A stretch of DNA of 64,000 bases from Phaffia rhodozyma (GCA_014706385.1 JACGZH010000001.1:2527501-2591500); one strand, 5' to 3'; numbered from the stretch's first letter, positions 34,549-46,063 are shown. The notes: generated by a model not told the origin, from the sequence alone. Program-made: numbers and translations.

Positions 34549-36952
34549 TTATAAATTCTCCGTTACAGTCCCTCCTTGATCTTTTTTTTTCTTCCGCTTC
34601 TTCTTCCGATCGTCCGTCGGTTTTGAACTCGACCGGTCTTGTTCAGTCGACCCGCGGTCGTGCTCTCGGTCATCGACTCTTTTCTCTTCTTCTTGTTCTT
34701 TTTTCGGTTTCTCTGACAGATAGCCTGTTGAACAGGTCACTTCTATTTTTGCATCGTCGTCGACGGCAACGTGTCCGTTCGTCATAGGTGACGGATCTCT
34801 GTCCGAGAGGATATTGAAAGAAGAGACAGATGACCGGCCTGTTTGTGGTTGCCCGCTCAGCTCAGGCTGACATGCTTGCTGTTTCGATCCGGCGTTCCCT
34901 TCGCGGAGCTCGTAAAACAACATGAAAGCCTCTCCGGCGGCCCGTCTGACGTCGGCGACTCCGTTCGGTAGCTCTGCCACGTCGTCGTCACTGATCCGGA
35001 GCCATCTGTCTGTGAAGGGAACCCGACGATAGGTCACATAGTGTCCAGATGTGTGGGACCCGTAGTGGTACACCGCAGATGATAGTTCGTACGAGAGCGG
35101 ACCAGAGAGGAGACCGACAGGTTCAGATGGTGCACAGGATGAGATCGGGGAACTGGGCGAGAGGGATAGTGTACCGGTCGTACTGAATGGGGTGAGGTCT
35201 AATTTTGCTGGATAGATGACCTGACAAGCGTTCTTGGACGCATAGTGATAGTCAAAAGATGACCGATTCAGATGAAGCGTCAGTATCCGAGGTGGGAGGG
35301 ATAACATGTCTTGTCTGTGTTGTTTTTGCAAGGCAAGGAAACACGGTTCAGCCAGGCTCAGTCTCGCTCCCGACACCAAGGATTCTTGTTTCAAATGTAG
35401 AAACAAACCTTGTGCTGATTCCACCGTCGACCAGATCCCAAGCGACACCATCGAGATTATCTTCCCATCTGTTTTCACTGACGAGTATCTCGATCTGCCT
35501 GATGAGTTCCCTCTCTCTTTCAAGCTCTTTCCTCGCTTCTCTTAGCCGCTTCTTTTTCGAGTTTGTCATCGGCCGGTTCCCCTCCTTTCCCTCCTCCTCT
35601 TCTTCTCCTTGATCGTTCATCACCGTGTTGGACCGAAGGATGTCTTCCAACGGAATATATGAATTCGTCGATGCCAACATTGATTTCGTCTTGATCTGCC
35701 CGGCTTGCTCAGAGACTTCACGTTCGTTCTCCGGCAAGCGCGCTCGAAGTCGACGGAGCGTGTGGAGAACTCTGCATTTCCTACACTGAGAGTCTGTCAG
35801 GATTTCGAGTGAGGTGTAGGCTTCCAGCATGGATTCCAACGTCGTTGACCGCTAGGATTTGATCGAAAACGGACGAGAGGTTTTTTTTTGTCAGAGAGAA
35901 AGGAGAAGAGAAAAAGAGTCTGTCCAGAGGAAGAAAAAAAAAAGAAAAAAAAAGGAAACACCCACTGCTCTGGGAACGGGCAGACTAAGACTGTCGAACT
36001 TTGTGAGTCTGATTCCCTCCGAATAACCACACATCTGACAACTTCTCCTAAATGCCATTCTTCCCTCAAACGGACTCTGCCACGGTCTATCCCGTGATTC
36101 TCGCTCGGTATCATCACCGCCACCCCTACCGTCCAAGAGACCCTTGATACCAAGCTTGGAGCTCTTGTCGTTTTTCTCGATAGCAACGCGTTCTTCCTCG
36201 ACACAGCCGTTCAACAAGACCCACAGCTCCTGGGCATCCTGCTGATCGCGAAGTCTGCCAAACATGCCGGATCGCTTGACGGTGTCTGACTGACGGAGCG
36301 CCTCGACCAGCTCGGTGGGCCGAAGAGGCCTGGGATATTTTGTGGGTGATGGTGTGAGAAGCTGAAAGAGTACGGGAAGAAAGGTGGATAATAACGGGGT
36401 TGGCGTATCTGTACGGATGGCCAGGTCGGAGAGTGCGCTCAGATGTTCGAGAAAAGGCGTGAGCGAGGAGAGGGCCTTGATAGGAAAGGAAAGAAAGAAA
36501 GGAAGAAGAACCAACAGCGTTACAGTAGATTCCTCTCAGTATATCAGACTCTAGATCTATACTCACCTGGAGAACAGAATTGAGAAAGCAAAACGTGCCG
36601 GACATATTGACGATTCCTAGGTAATATCCCGGAGAGGGTGCGGTCATAGGGATCACGAACCGAGCTGTTTGGACGGTGTTCACGGGTTTAGCTTTGATAA
36701 CCGAGCAACGTAAAAACAGAAAGACTCGCCATCATTCTCTGGTCTTCTCTTTCTTCTGGGTGGCCTCTCAAGCTCAGGCTTCCCTGTGGATCCAAAAAGA
36801 AAACCAAACATGGTCCGGAGATGACGGGCGAGTGATCGGCAGGCGAGGACGAGTTCGAGCACGCCGGTGAAAGCGAGATAGCCAGTGAGTATGAGCGCGA
36901 GAAAGATCAGAACAGGAAACAGCGGCGATATCGGTGTGGGCAGCAGGTCCAT
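34549..36952 (-). CDS. membrane-anchored ubiquitin-specific protease (Ubp1/USP30-like)
   Basis: Minus-strand, multi-exon. It starts MDLLPTPISPLFPVLIFLAL with an N-terminal membrane helix (LIFLALILTGYLAFTGVLEL), as in yeast Ubp1. The peptidase C19 Cys box reads GIVNMSGTFCFLNSVLQ; then RDQQDAQELWVLLN, the zinc-finger-like FRRSCQMCGYSEGIRLTKFD and DSQCRKCRV, PPRILTLHLNRS, and the His box AVYHYGSHTSGHYVTYRR with WLRISDDDV. Catalytic Cys and His are present. The usual Asn five residues before the Cys is Met (Asn sits at -6), so the oxyanion hole may differ. An acidic/basic insert and a strongly charged C-terminal tail (Lys/Glu/Asp) surround the core. It should remove ubiquitin at ER or mitochondrial surface; location is inferred. 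Divergent from COX11. Confidence 0.82.
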
Positions 36953-37367
36953 CTATCCTGCCATTCCTGAGGTCAAAGGCGGGATGAGCAAGCAGAGTAT
37001 GGTGGGAGTTGGAGTGAGGTTGAAGATGAGTGCTGAAGCTGGAGAACATGTTCTGTGGCGGCACAGCCGGGACGACCAGCACTCTCTTCATCGGCTCTCG
37101 TCCTCAACCTGCTTCGTTCATGGCAAGCTCAATGGGATGGGAGTCGGTCGGTCGGTTGGACTAGAATGACAGAACACATCTCACTCTTTCTATCGTTCCA
37201 TAGAACTTGGAACAAAGCGTTGTGGATGAGCGCAAAGAGCCAGGGTTGAATCATAGGCAACACGTGACTTTTGAGGTGCAAGCTTCCTCCGTATTCTCCT
37301 TTGCTCGGCTCCCTCTTGCACCAAAACGACCACACCGACGACCAACTATTTTACTCTCTTCCACAGG
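36953..37367. other. divergent promoter region ubiquitin protease / COX11
   Basis: Head-to-head spacer of 415 bases. It contains a CACGTGAC site at 37261-37268. No coding exon recognised. Confidence 0.55.
37261..37268. promoter_or_regulatory. CACGTGAC E-box upstream of COX11
   Basis: CACGTG core 100 bases before the COX11 start codon. It matches eight of ten bases of the palindromes found before two other genes in the window. Confidence 0.5.
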
Positions 37368-38819
37368 ATGAGTGTTCCTCGGGCTTGCTTGGTGAGTTGT
37401 GCTTGGTGTTGCTCAGGTCGAGGTCACTCGCCGTACTTACCTTCGTGTTCGCTCTCTTGTTCCGCCACCAGAATGCGCTTCCTAGATCGACGGCTGCTTC
37501 CTTCAGATCCGTGTTTCCTCCGTTCCGACCGTCGGTCAGTCGTTCGTTTCGATCGACTGTGCCCACAAAGACGTTCTCTCCACTTGCAGGATGTTTTAGT
37601 TCTCGAGGTGCATCTTTCGTGTCTTCCTCGCCTTCGTCAGTCCGGTATGCCTCATCCTCGCCGATACGGCCAAAGCCGTTGCCAGAAATGAGTCAGGAAG
37701 AGCTCCGGGCGGCTCATTCTCGGATGGTCAAACAGACCCAGGAAAAGTATTACGAAGAAAAGACACGTCGATCCAAGAGTCTTGCTCTCTATGGAACAGC
37801 TGTCGTGCGTTCTGTCTCCCTTTTGCTGTCTTTCGATGTTATACCTGAGCTAACTGTATGCCCACTCGCTTAAATTTCACTCTGATTTTTCCCCTCAAAT
37901 CTCGATTCTAGTTTATCGTCATGATCGGAGCCTCGTATGCGGCCGTACCGATCTACCGTGCATTCTGCGGAGCCACCGGTTTTGCCGGTATTCCAATGAC
38001 CCAGCCTTCTAGGATGCAGGCCGATCGACTCTTGCCTACATCTTCTGACCGACGGATCAAAGTGCACTTTAATGCCGCAAAGTCAGACATTCTTCCCTGG
38101 GAATTCAAACCTGCTCAGTCCGAGGTGACTGTTCGACCTGGAGAGACCGCGCTCGCATTCTACACCGCCAAGAATCTGACCGATCAGGACGTCATCGGAA
38201 TCAGTACTTATAATGTGAGTCTTGAACTCTCCTTTCCTCTTTGCTATCATCTTGCTCCTTTGGCCGGCGTCCTAATCGTTCTTCATTCATAGGTCACTCC
38301 GGGCAAGATTGCGCCCTACTTCGCGAAGGTCGAATGCTTCTGTTTCGAAGAACAAAGAATCCGAGCAAATGAAGAAGTCGATCTTCCCGTCTTCTTCTTC
38401 CTCGACCGAGACCTGCTCGAGTATGCCATTCTTTCTTGTTTACTTTGAGGTTTTTATGCGCTTTTGGGAAGATCCCTTTTCTGATCTCACTTTCTCTTCC
38501 GCTCTCTCTCAAACCCCATAGTGATCCCAAGATGGACGATGTTGATGACGTTGTCTTGAACTACACCTTCTTCAAGTGAGTTTCCTCTCTTATGGACACT
38601 AAATGGCGTCTCTAGATCGTGCTTACTAACTGTTTGTTATCCCTCCTGAACAAACCACACAGAGCTCGAAGGAATGACCGAGGTCATATCGTGCCCGACG
38701 CATCGTTAGAAGTCGTTGAAGCTGCCTCTGGATTTGCAGAGTTTGAGTTGGCGAATCCTCATGGGTTGGGGACTAACGGAGAGGGCGTCAAACCTAGCGC
38801 GAGTTGGTCAAAGTTGTGA
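37368..38819 (+). CDS. COX11: cytochrome c oxidase assembly copper chaperone COX11
   Basis: Multi-exon gene. Exon 1 gives MSVPRACL and joins NALPRSTAASFRSVFPPFRP, a Ser/Arg-rich mitochondrial presequence. After SRMVKQTQEKYYEEKTRRSK there is the single membrane helix (ALYGTAVFIVMIGASYAAVP) and then IYRAFCGATGFAGI, WEFKPAQSEVTVRPGETALA, FYTAKNLTDQDVIGISTYNV, TPGKIAPYFAKVECFCFEEQ (copper-binding C-x-C), VDLPVFFFLD and VVLNYTFFKA. It delivers copper to the CuB site of Cox1 at the inner membrane (family knowledge). The C-terminus is extended by about 40 residues after the core. Starts and splice sites are clear. Confidence 0.95.
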
Positions 38820-39126
38820 ATATCAGCTTATCCGTACGAACACATCCATATACATATATACGCACGCACGCATACATCTCCTTCCAAAAGAATCGAATCC
38901 AATGTGATTTTTCCCGAGTGATATAGAAGAACAAATGATCTCGAGGGCTCTTAAATGTGCAATGTTCTTTTTTTTTCGTAATAAGCTTATAAGCAAAACG
39001 TAGTCTTTTTTATAGTCTTTTTTCCAAGTCTCCCTCCGCCGACGTCACGACCGATTTTTTTCTCCCTTTCGTTCTTGATACCAACACCAACACCAACACC
39101 CAACCACACTCGAACAAACACTCATC
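38820..39126. other. intergenic region COX11 / PBDC1
   Basis: Tandem spacer of 307 bases with a CACC/AACACC-rich stretch shortly before the PBDC1 start. No gene recognised. Confidence 0.55.
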
Positions 39127-40233
39127 ATGGCCGCTCCATTTGACGCCGAGAAAGCTGATAACCTTCAGGATGTTCGTGTTTCCTTCCTCTTCCATGAATC
39201 TTCTGAAACGCCCTCATCAACCGATCGAATGCTGAGACCGCTCTTCTCTCTCCTTGTCCATTTCTCCTTCCTCTGGTGATACTTATTCCTCTCTACTCTG
39301 GGAAAGTAGATCGAGAAGCAGTTCGCTGTCGCTGTCGTCGAGCATATGATCGTTCGTCTTATGTCTTCCTCAAACTTGACTGTTTCTACCTTGAAAATAC
39401 TTGAACTAAAGCTTTCAAATCGATATATATATCAACTGTCTGTCTCGAACGGCAATATAGGCTTATGAGAAATTGATCTCCAGCATCCCTCCTTCAAAGA
39501 TCCGACTGACAAAGTTTGTCGCCTTCTTTCATTTCTTTTCTAGCAGCTCATTCTGACCTTATCTTGTTCTCATTTAAAATTTCCTCTTGCTCTCTACGTG
39601 TAGAGTGGACGACATGATGCTCGCCCACCTCGTCCGAGACTTCCCGGCGTTGGTCTCGCCAGAGAACGACTATGCCGCTCTCAGAGTCCTCAACGAGGAT
39701 GAAATGAAGAGTGTCAAGGGAAAGGAAGCCTGGAGGAACTACGTCAAGGAGGTCCGTTCTTCTTTCGCTCATTCCACCCTGCTTATTCTTTCTTCGCCTC
39801 TTTCCTATCGAGCACTGACAGTAGCTCCGCCTGCGTGTTTGATAGTACGAGAACTTGGTCCCGGATTACAACTTCGGAACTCTGGTCAGAACCGATGCTT
39901 CTGGAGATTACGCCCAGGAGAACACTACTCTCGTTCTGCGAGCTCAGGTATGAGAAAACCTGATTCCCTTTCTCTCCTCATTTCTCCTTCCTTTCTTCAC
40001 ACTGACACAATAATGATTTTGAATCTTTGGGTTCACATTGTTTGGTTAGTTCTTCGCTATCGAGATTGCTCGAAACAGATTTGGTTTGAACGATCGATGT
40101 GAGTTACAATCATCTTTGAGTTTCCATCATTGGCGGAAAGGAATTTCGGAGATAATCGAATACCATCAGACTGATTATACTCTTTTCTTTCTTTTTTTTA
40201 CCAGTCCACGAAGAGGCTCAGAAGAACAACTAG
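39127..40233 (+). CDS. PBDC1 / YPL225W family protein (eEF1A chaperone)
   Basis: Small gene split into about seven short exons. The product reads MAAPFDAEKADNLQD, IEKQFAVAVVEHM, AYEKLISSIPPSKIRLTK, VDDMMLAHLVRDFPALVSPE, NEDEMKSVKGKEAWRNYVKE, YENLVPDYNFGTLVRTDASG, DYAQENTTLVLRAQ, FFAIEIARNRFGLND and a short end HEEAQKNN. YKLISS, the LTKVDD block, WR, NYGTLLR and QFFAIEIARNR are hallmarks of PBDC1. The yeast relative (YPL225W/Chp1) is reported as a dedicated cotranslational chaperone of eEF1A; I carry that role over by family. The human protein has a long acidic tail that is absent here. Confidence 0.87.
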
Positions 40234-40443
40234 ATATAGGAAAGAGAAGAGAAGGAAATGCTGAAGAAAAAAAAAAGATAGAAACTAAACAAAGAGCTTA
40301 TGCAATCATACATGCCTTCGTTCTCAGTATTTCTCCTCTCCATTCACTTGTGTCTTTATGTGACATATTTGATCCTGGACAGACAAGTCCAGGATAGAAG
40401 GAAACACGAAAGAAAGGATAGATTTTCATTCGTATTTTGATAA

Positions 40444-41768
40444 TTAATAAGGCAAGCTGGATTTTGCCTTCTCCTTCTCGGCTGCCTTTTCCTGTGGTGA
40501 AGAAGAATAATCGGATTATCAAGGTCAGACAAGTCAGAACGGAAGAAAGAATAGAGAAGGAGAAGAAGAAGAAGAAGAGAAAGACAAACCTTCTTCCAAG
40601 CGGCGATCCTCTGATCCATTGTATCCAACCTAGCCTGAGTGGCCGCCTTCTTGGCAGGCGCCTGTCGTTCCGGAAGAGAGCCCTTGAACATGATCTGTCT
40701 TCCTTTGTAGGGTCCCCACCTAGGAAGCCCCTCGACGACCTCTCTCTCCTTGATCTTTTCCGGACTCAACCTGTCTTCAGTGAACCTGCCTTCTCCCCAA
40801 GGATTGAGCTTCTTCTTGTACACCCCGGCCCAGATGATTCGCCCGAGCTCCGTCCGCGTTCGTTCTTTCCCTGTCTCCTTCCACACGTCCATGAAGGTGT
40901 TTGCAAACTCTGGAGGCGTTTTCGGACCGGAAGGAAGGACGTCGGTGATGTTCAACCTTCGAGCTTCCTCTACCAACCGCCGTTGCTCGCGCGTGGTGTA
41001 GATTGGACTCTCAAACCGACGGATAACTGGGTTGAACCAAGGAATAAACGGATTTCGGATTTGACCTTCGGGGATGTGATTGACTGAAGAGAAAGGTTAG
41101 TGGATCGCAAGTCAGTAGATGACCATTCGACGCGGACTTCTCTACCCATCCTTATTTGCAAGAATATGAGACCCAGAAAGGGAAAGAAAAGGAACAAACA
41201 TTCGTGGTGCTTGTACTTGTCGCTCAACTCCTTTCTTCTCCACTCTCTATTCATGAATGCTCCGATCCTAGTCTCCTTGAAAGGCTTGTCAACAAGCTCT
41301 ACATGGGGCAGAACAACGGTAGCCTTGTGCCAGTGGGGTTCTGCCGAGTTTTTCTTTCGCCAGATCGGGACTACCACCCCGCTCTTCTTTAGCGACGGAG
41401 GAATCTTATCTTGACCCTGTAGGTTTCGTCAGAACAGTCATTCAGATGAGTGTTGAGCGAGCCAGGACCGGCAAGAGATTCGGGAGTGGGAAGGGACGGA
41501 GATTCAGGTCGAGAAAAGATAGTCGGAACATCAACCACACCAGATAAGAGAAGGATAATGATCAAACAATGTTTCACGAAAGGCAAACGACCGAGAGTGA
41601 AGAAAAAAAAAAAGAAAAAAAACCCTGAGACCAATACGGAACGGACCGATCGAGGCAAACAGCCAGAATGCTCGATAAGACACTCACCAGACGAAGACCA
41701 AGTGATTCCACAGTCCTAATTAAACTCTTTCCTGGATGAAGCCGCTGAAGTTTCGAGAGAGAAGGCAT
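40444..41768 (-). CDS. MRPL25: mitochondrial large-subunit ribosomal protein mL59 (MRPL25 type)
   Basis: Minus-strand, multi-exon. Start MPSLSKLQRLHPGKSLIRTV; next exon region KNSAEPHWHKATVVLPHVEL and KETRIGAFMNREWRRKELS; then NHIPEGQIRNPFIPWFNPVI, RRFESPIYTTREQRRLVEEA, RRLNITDVLPSGPKTP and a basic C-terminal half (RIIWAGVYKKKLNPWG, GRQIMFKGSLPERQAP, ARLDTMDQRIAAWKK), ending EKAKSSLPY. The NPF.P...P...RF..P.YS..R block and the trailing 'multimer Asp/Lys helix' match fungal MRPL25 (mL59). It acts in mitochondrial translation. It lies head-to-head with the polymerase iota gene, with only 168 bases between starts. Convergent with PBDC1. Confidence 0.75.
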
Positions 41769-41936
41769 ATTGCTGTTCGCCGGATGGTCGAAAGTTGGTG
41801 ATGGAAGGAAGAGAAGAAGAAAAAACGTAGGAAATGTATTACAAAAGTTCTAATCCGATCATTACAAAAGTTCCCAATATTTTCAATACTTTCTCTTCTT
41901 CCTACACACCCATCTTGCCTCACATACCATCATACC
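41769..41936. promoter_or_regulatory. 168-bp divergent promoter mL59 / polymerase iota
   Basis: Very short head-to-head spacer. It contains two exact copies of ATTACAAAAGTTC (41838-41850 and 41861-41873), 23 bases apart, in an AT-rich setting. Both genes must share this promoter region. Confidence 0.6.
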
Positions 41937-44151
41937 ATGGACACAACCGAACGCTCTACAGGCAGAAGGATCATTATCGCGCTCGATCTGGACTCGTTCT
42001 GTAAGATGGTTCGCTCGATGTTGTTTCAAACATGCCTGTCATAAAGCAGCCTGCTAAGGATTTTGTTTCCTCACAAGATGTCTCGAGTGAACGGATCCGG
42101 GACCCGTCCCTCTTGGGCAAGCCGATCGGGATCCAGCAAAAGGCTATCCTTGCCACATGCTCCTACGAGGCCAGGGCAAGAGGTGTAGGAAAGCTCATGT
42201 CAGTCAAGGAAGCAAAGAAACATTGCAAGTCGTTCTGCTTGAAGATGCACACAACGTCACGAGAGCTGACTTTCATCGCTTTCGTCCATCCCCTCTGGAC
42301 GCGTTTGTCCGATTTCCGACGCGTACGTTCACAGGTCCAGAGGTTTGCCCATCATCATCATAAACTTGTAACCTTGGCCAACTAGAGCTGACATTCTGAG
42401 CGCAATTGGTGGTTCTGTTTCTAGTTGATTCTTGTCAATGGAGAAGATCTCACGCTCTACCGAAGACACTCCCGGCTCGTCTTTCGACTTGTCAGGTCCC
42501 TAGTAGGCACTCAAGTAGAGAAACTAGGAATGGACGAGCTCTTTATCGACGTGACATCACTCATCGACCTTCATCTCTTTCAACTGGAAGCCGGATCGGA
42601 CGTACGAGAGTCTCAAGACGGCCGAAGGTGGTTCCAGCTTGACTCAACTCCGGACGCAGGGTTCTGGTACATCCCCTATACATGGGAAGGCCATCTCATC
42701 CTCTCACCCACCGCTTCCACCAGTCCTACACCCGAATCCATAGTAGGACACAGCTGCGTGCCCTATCAGCTCGCTTCTCACCTTGCGGCCTATATCCGCT
42801 CCCGAATTTTTGCAGACGTTGGACTAACCAGCTCGGCCGGAATCTCTCACAACAAGCTTCTGGCCAAGCTGATCGCCTCGGTTCACAAGCCAGCCCAGCA
42901 GACTTCGATTGATCTAACGCTCGAGGACTGGCCTCTAAGTGACGAGATACAGGCTCGAATAACAGCGTTTACGGGCGCATATCAACTGAGATCTTTACCT
43001 GGATTTGGGCGCTCGATTGAGAAACAAATTCAGAATGTCCTTTGCGCTTCTACTCTCAATCGTACTTTTCCGCTCTCTTCCGAAGAGGATGGCCCCCCCT
43101 TGGATCCACTGAGTCTGACCGTCTCTCAAACGATTGAACATCTCTCGCGCGCTCAGTTCCGAGCGATGTATCCTACCCAACAGGCTGACTCGTTGTGGGA
43201 CCTTCTATATGGAATAGATAAGGAGCCTATCCGACCGTCACCCGATTACCCTGCTCAAACGTCCGTCGAGGATTCGTTTGCATTGGATCCCCGATTTGAT
43301 TGGGTCCGAGTTAGGAAAGAGACCAGGCGACTGCTGCATTCTCTCCTCGTTCGGCTTGAAGGGGAACTGATGAATGATGATTCGGTCCAGTCAGCTTCAC
43401 TTTGCACATCCTCATCATCAAAATATTCAGATAACGTTCATGGTCCGATCAAATTTGTTCGGTTCTACGAAACCCTCCGTCTGTCCGTTCGGCGATCGTT
43501 CGGGAAGCCAATACCTTCAGGTCTGAAGAACTCACAATCTACACTTATGCCAGTGTTCGTGTATGACTGGAAACTGTCAATCGGCGAACGGGTAGATCGG
43601 ATGCTAGGCAACGCAGACTCGAAGAGCGTCGGAGGTGGAGGCGTCATAGGAGCTTTGCTAAGAGGACTTTTGGGATCAAACCCGAACGGAGAGTTTGAGC
43701 TATATGTGTAAGTCTACATAAGGAGAGGAACTCCTGGCCTGGAGCTCGTCCACTGACAACGCTTGTTTGTTCACGGCTTTTTGCTTCTTACTCAACGTAT
43801 AGAATAAATGTGGCAGCTACATCGCTTGTTGTTGATCTTCCCCAGACCCTCTTCGGATTCTCAGATTCTTTAAAGGCATCTTCCAACGGGACAATTCAAC
43901 CAGTCAAACACATAGCTCCCGTCGCTTTTCCTCCCGAACTCGACTTGCCCACCTTACTCGAGCTTCCTAGAGATATCCGATTGGACGTCCTCCATTCTTT
44001 CGGTCTGACCGAGGCTGATCTCACTCAAGCTCGACGGACACTTGACTCTGCCGAACGGGGCGTGAAACGTAAACTATTGGGCCATTCCTCAGACGAATCC
44101 TGTGTGATAGGATCTCTGAAGAAACCAATCTGTCTAAGCGATTCCGAGTGA
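41937..44151 (+). CDS. POLI: Y-family DNA polymerase iota (translesion synthesis)
   Basis: Exon 1 (41937-42000) ends in the metal-binding motif IIIALDLDSF and joins at 42078 to give YVSSERIRDPSLLGKPIGIQ, then ATCSYEARARGVGKLMSVKE, LVNGEDLTLYRRHSR, and the catalytic GMDELFIDVTSL. SAGISHNKLLAKLIASVHKP and LPGFGRS follow (thumb), then a little-finger region. CSYEAR.LGV.KLM and VNGEDLT are characteristic of polymerase iota rather than eta or kappa. The C-terminal exon after 43801 contains LLELPRDIRLDVLHSFGL, which fits a ubiquitin-binding motif (UBM) as in iota and Rev1. Role: bypass synthesis past DNA lesions in the nucleus. The intron between 42001 and 42077 is short; the start codon is supported by the motif distance. 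Confidence 0.87.
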
Positions 44152-44195
44152 TGAGTGTGTGCGTAGCATGGCGCCAACCGGATACGGGCCATGAA

Positions 44196-44205
44196 GTCAC
44201 GTGAC
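44196..44205. promoter_or_regulatory. GTCACGTGAC palindrome (E-box)
   Basis: Perfect palindrome with CACGTG core, 147 bases before the start of the F-box-like gene and just after the polymerase iota stop. It is the same 10-mer as at 30281-30290. Confidence 0.55.
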
Positions 44206-44352
44206 TTTGAATCTCGGTCGGGCCTTTGATTGCCCGAGGGAGACTTCGAGGACAACAAAGTCATAGGCCAGTCTCCATATAAATCTTGCGATACCTTCTT
44301 TTGACCTTCGTTCGTCTCTCTCCAGGTTCATCTTGTCTGCTCTGAGATCGTC

Positions 44353-45258
44353 ATGAATGCTTTTGCTCAGCGCTCACCACTGGATATCCCAGAACTACTT
44401 TATCTTGTTTCGAACCACCTCTGTGCCAATCATTCGTCTGACCCAGCAAGCTTCCGCTCAATACTTCCTCTTCTCACCGTCAACCATCTCTTCCATGACA
44501 CTATCCTGCCGAAATTATATACATCCATAAAGTTAGCCGGATATGATGCCTGGCAACGGTTTCTCAAGAACGGCCGACCTGGTTGGTCGAGCGTCCTTGA
44601 GTTTGATCTTAGGATTACCGATCAGATCCTTGAATCTGGGCTCTGGAACCAGTTTCTGAATAGACTCGCTCAAGGAAGATTTCGGCGACTCAGAGTCTTG
44701 CATATCCTCTTCAATTGCTCATCGGCCGCTCGGGAGAAGCTCGAGAACGTACCTACAGATGGCAGTGAAGGAGGGGTAAACCTGGAAGGAATTCATCTCG
44801 AACTGACTGAGCTCAAACTCGACGGTACCCCTTCGGAATCACTCAAACGGACTTTGTTAAGTCCAATTAAAATGACCTATCAACACTTGTCCGTGTCCAT
44901 TTTTCAACTTCAGATCAACCCGCCAAACATGTCAATCCCAATACCCGTTCCAACGACCTCTCTACGACCGTCTGAGGATGAACAAAGACCATATGGTTCG
45001 ATGAACGTGCATCATATGAAGCCAACACTTTGGAGAAGACTTCCAACGAGTGTTGAGCGATTAAGTTTTCTCCTCAGCACGCCGTTCCCCTGTCCAAATT
45101 CTCTCACGCACCCATCCTGGCAAGGTGTTAGTACCTTCTTTCCTGTCTTAACACCTAATCTTTCGCGTGTCATCCGGAAGCAGATAACAGAGCGTGGCGC
45201 TTACATTTCTTTGGACTCTCCAGGAAAATGCTGCTTCCCAGCTCAAATTAATCACTAA
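44353..45258 (+). CDS. F-box-like / hypothetical protein with possible frame break at 3' end
   Basis: Continuous frame of 301 codons: MNAFAQRSPLDIPELLYLVS, NHLCANHSSDPASFRSILPL, LTVNHLFHDTILPKLYTSIK and onward. The start (DIPELLYLV...L..LLTVN..FHD...P.LY..I) has the form of fungal F-box proteins; the rest, with FRRLRVLHILFN and LTELKLDG, suggests leucine-rich repeats. The last part (QGVSTFF...CCFPAQINH) looks unlike protein. A different frame, 45209-45421, reads ENAASQLKLITNFLTDLKER and LGLKTVDLSAFAGLSRTWSG to EAAEAMEGLEVLV, which resembles a real C-terminus. No GT..AG pair was found that joins them in phase, so a missed splice site, sequence error or decay must be considered. F-box proteins recruit substrates to SCF ligases; role inferred. 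Confidence 0.5.
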   Translation: MNAFAQRSPLDIPELLYLVSNHLCANHSSDPASFRSILPLLTVNHLFHDTILPKLYTSIKLAGYDAWQRFLKNGRPGWSSVLEFDLRITDQILESGLWNQFLNRLAQGRFRRLRVLHILFNCSSAAREKLENVPTDGSEGGVNLEGIHLELTELKLDGTPSESLKRTLLSPIKMTYQHLSVSIFQLQINPPNMSIPIPVPTTSLRPSEDEQRPYGSMNVHHMKPTLWRRLPTSVERLSFLLSTPFPCPNSLTHPSWQGVSTFFPVLTPNLSRVIRKQITERGAYISLDSPGKCCFPAQINH

Positions 45259-45421
45259 TTTCCTAACCGATTTAAAAGAGCGGCGGGCACTAGGCCAACA
45301 TCTTGGATTGAAAACGGTCGATCTGTCAGCGTTTGCAGGTTTGTCGAGAACATGGAGTGGAATGTTTGATGTAGTTGTCGAGGCAGCTGAGGCGATGGAA
45401 GGTCTGGAGGTGCTCGTATGA

Positions 45422-46063
45422 ATAAAGTTGTCTGTACACTCGCGCTATTTTTCAATTTGCCTATCGTTTGTCTTTGGTGTATCCTTTTTTTGATCCGATG
45501 TTGTATCAATCTTAGTGTTTGTCGCCTGACGCTACATGATCGTCACTCTACTATCTGTCAACCCAAAGCAACTTCGGTTTGACGATGAAGAACTCCGCTC
45601 CTCTCAAACTCTTGGGCTTCGTCTATTGTGTCATAATGTTTGCTACCCGGTCAAATGTCATCATTCCAAGTCAAAGAAAATTAGCAAGAGAAGAGTGACA
45701 GCGGGAGTGAGATAATTGTAGCAAGGAAAGAAGGCAATGCTTGGCTTCTTTCTCCTCGACTTGATCGTTTAATTCTCAACCAAAAAAGAAAAAGGGTGTG
45801 GTCGAGCTTGTGAGTGCGTGATGTCTCAGACTCAGCCTCTTAATCGCCTGTGATAGTCGGTGTTAGGGAAAAGAGTGGTTGTAGGTAGAGGTTTGTTGCG
45901 AGTGCAGGTCTTCTTTATATCAAGTGTAGTTGTATATTCTAGTATTTCCTCTACTTTACTGGATGATGCGTAGCTTGTTTCATGACGTCTTGTCGTTTAC
46001 TCTCTATCAGCTTATGGCCATTTCAAATTCTGGAGCTCGAGTCTAAATGCCATCGACAGATTC
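45422..46063. other. convergent spacer, F-box-like / ROK1
   Basis: No coding sequence or repeat recognised. It should contain both 3' UTRs. Confidence 0.55.

Noticed and set aside
35840..35960. Poly-A/AAAG tract as a retroelement tail
   Set aside because: It lies inside an intron of the ubiquitin protease gene as a pyrimidine tract on the coding strand and has no flanking duplication or element sequence.
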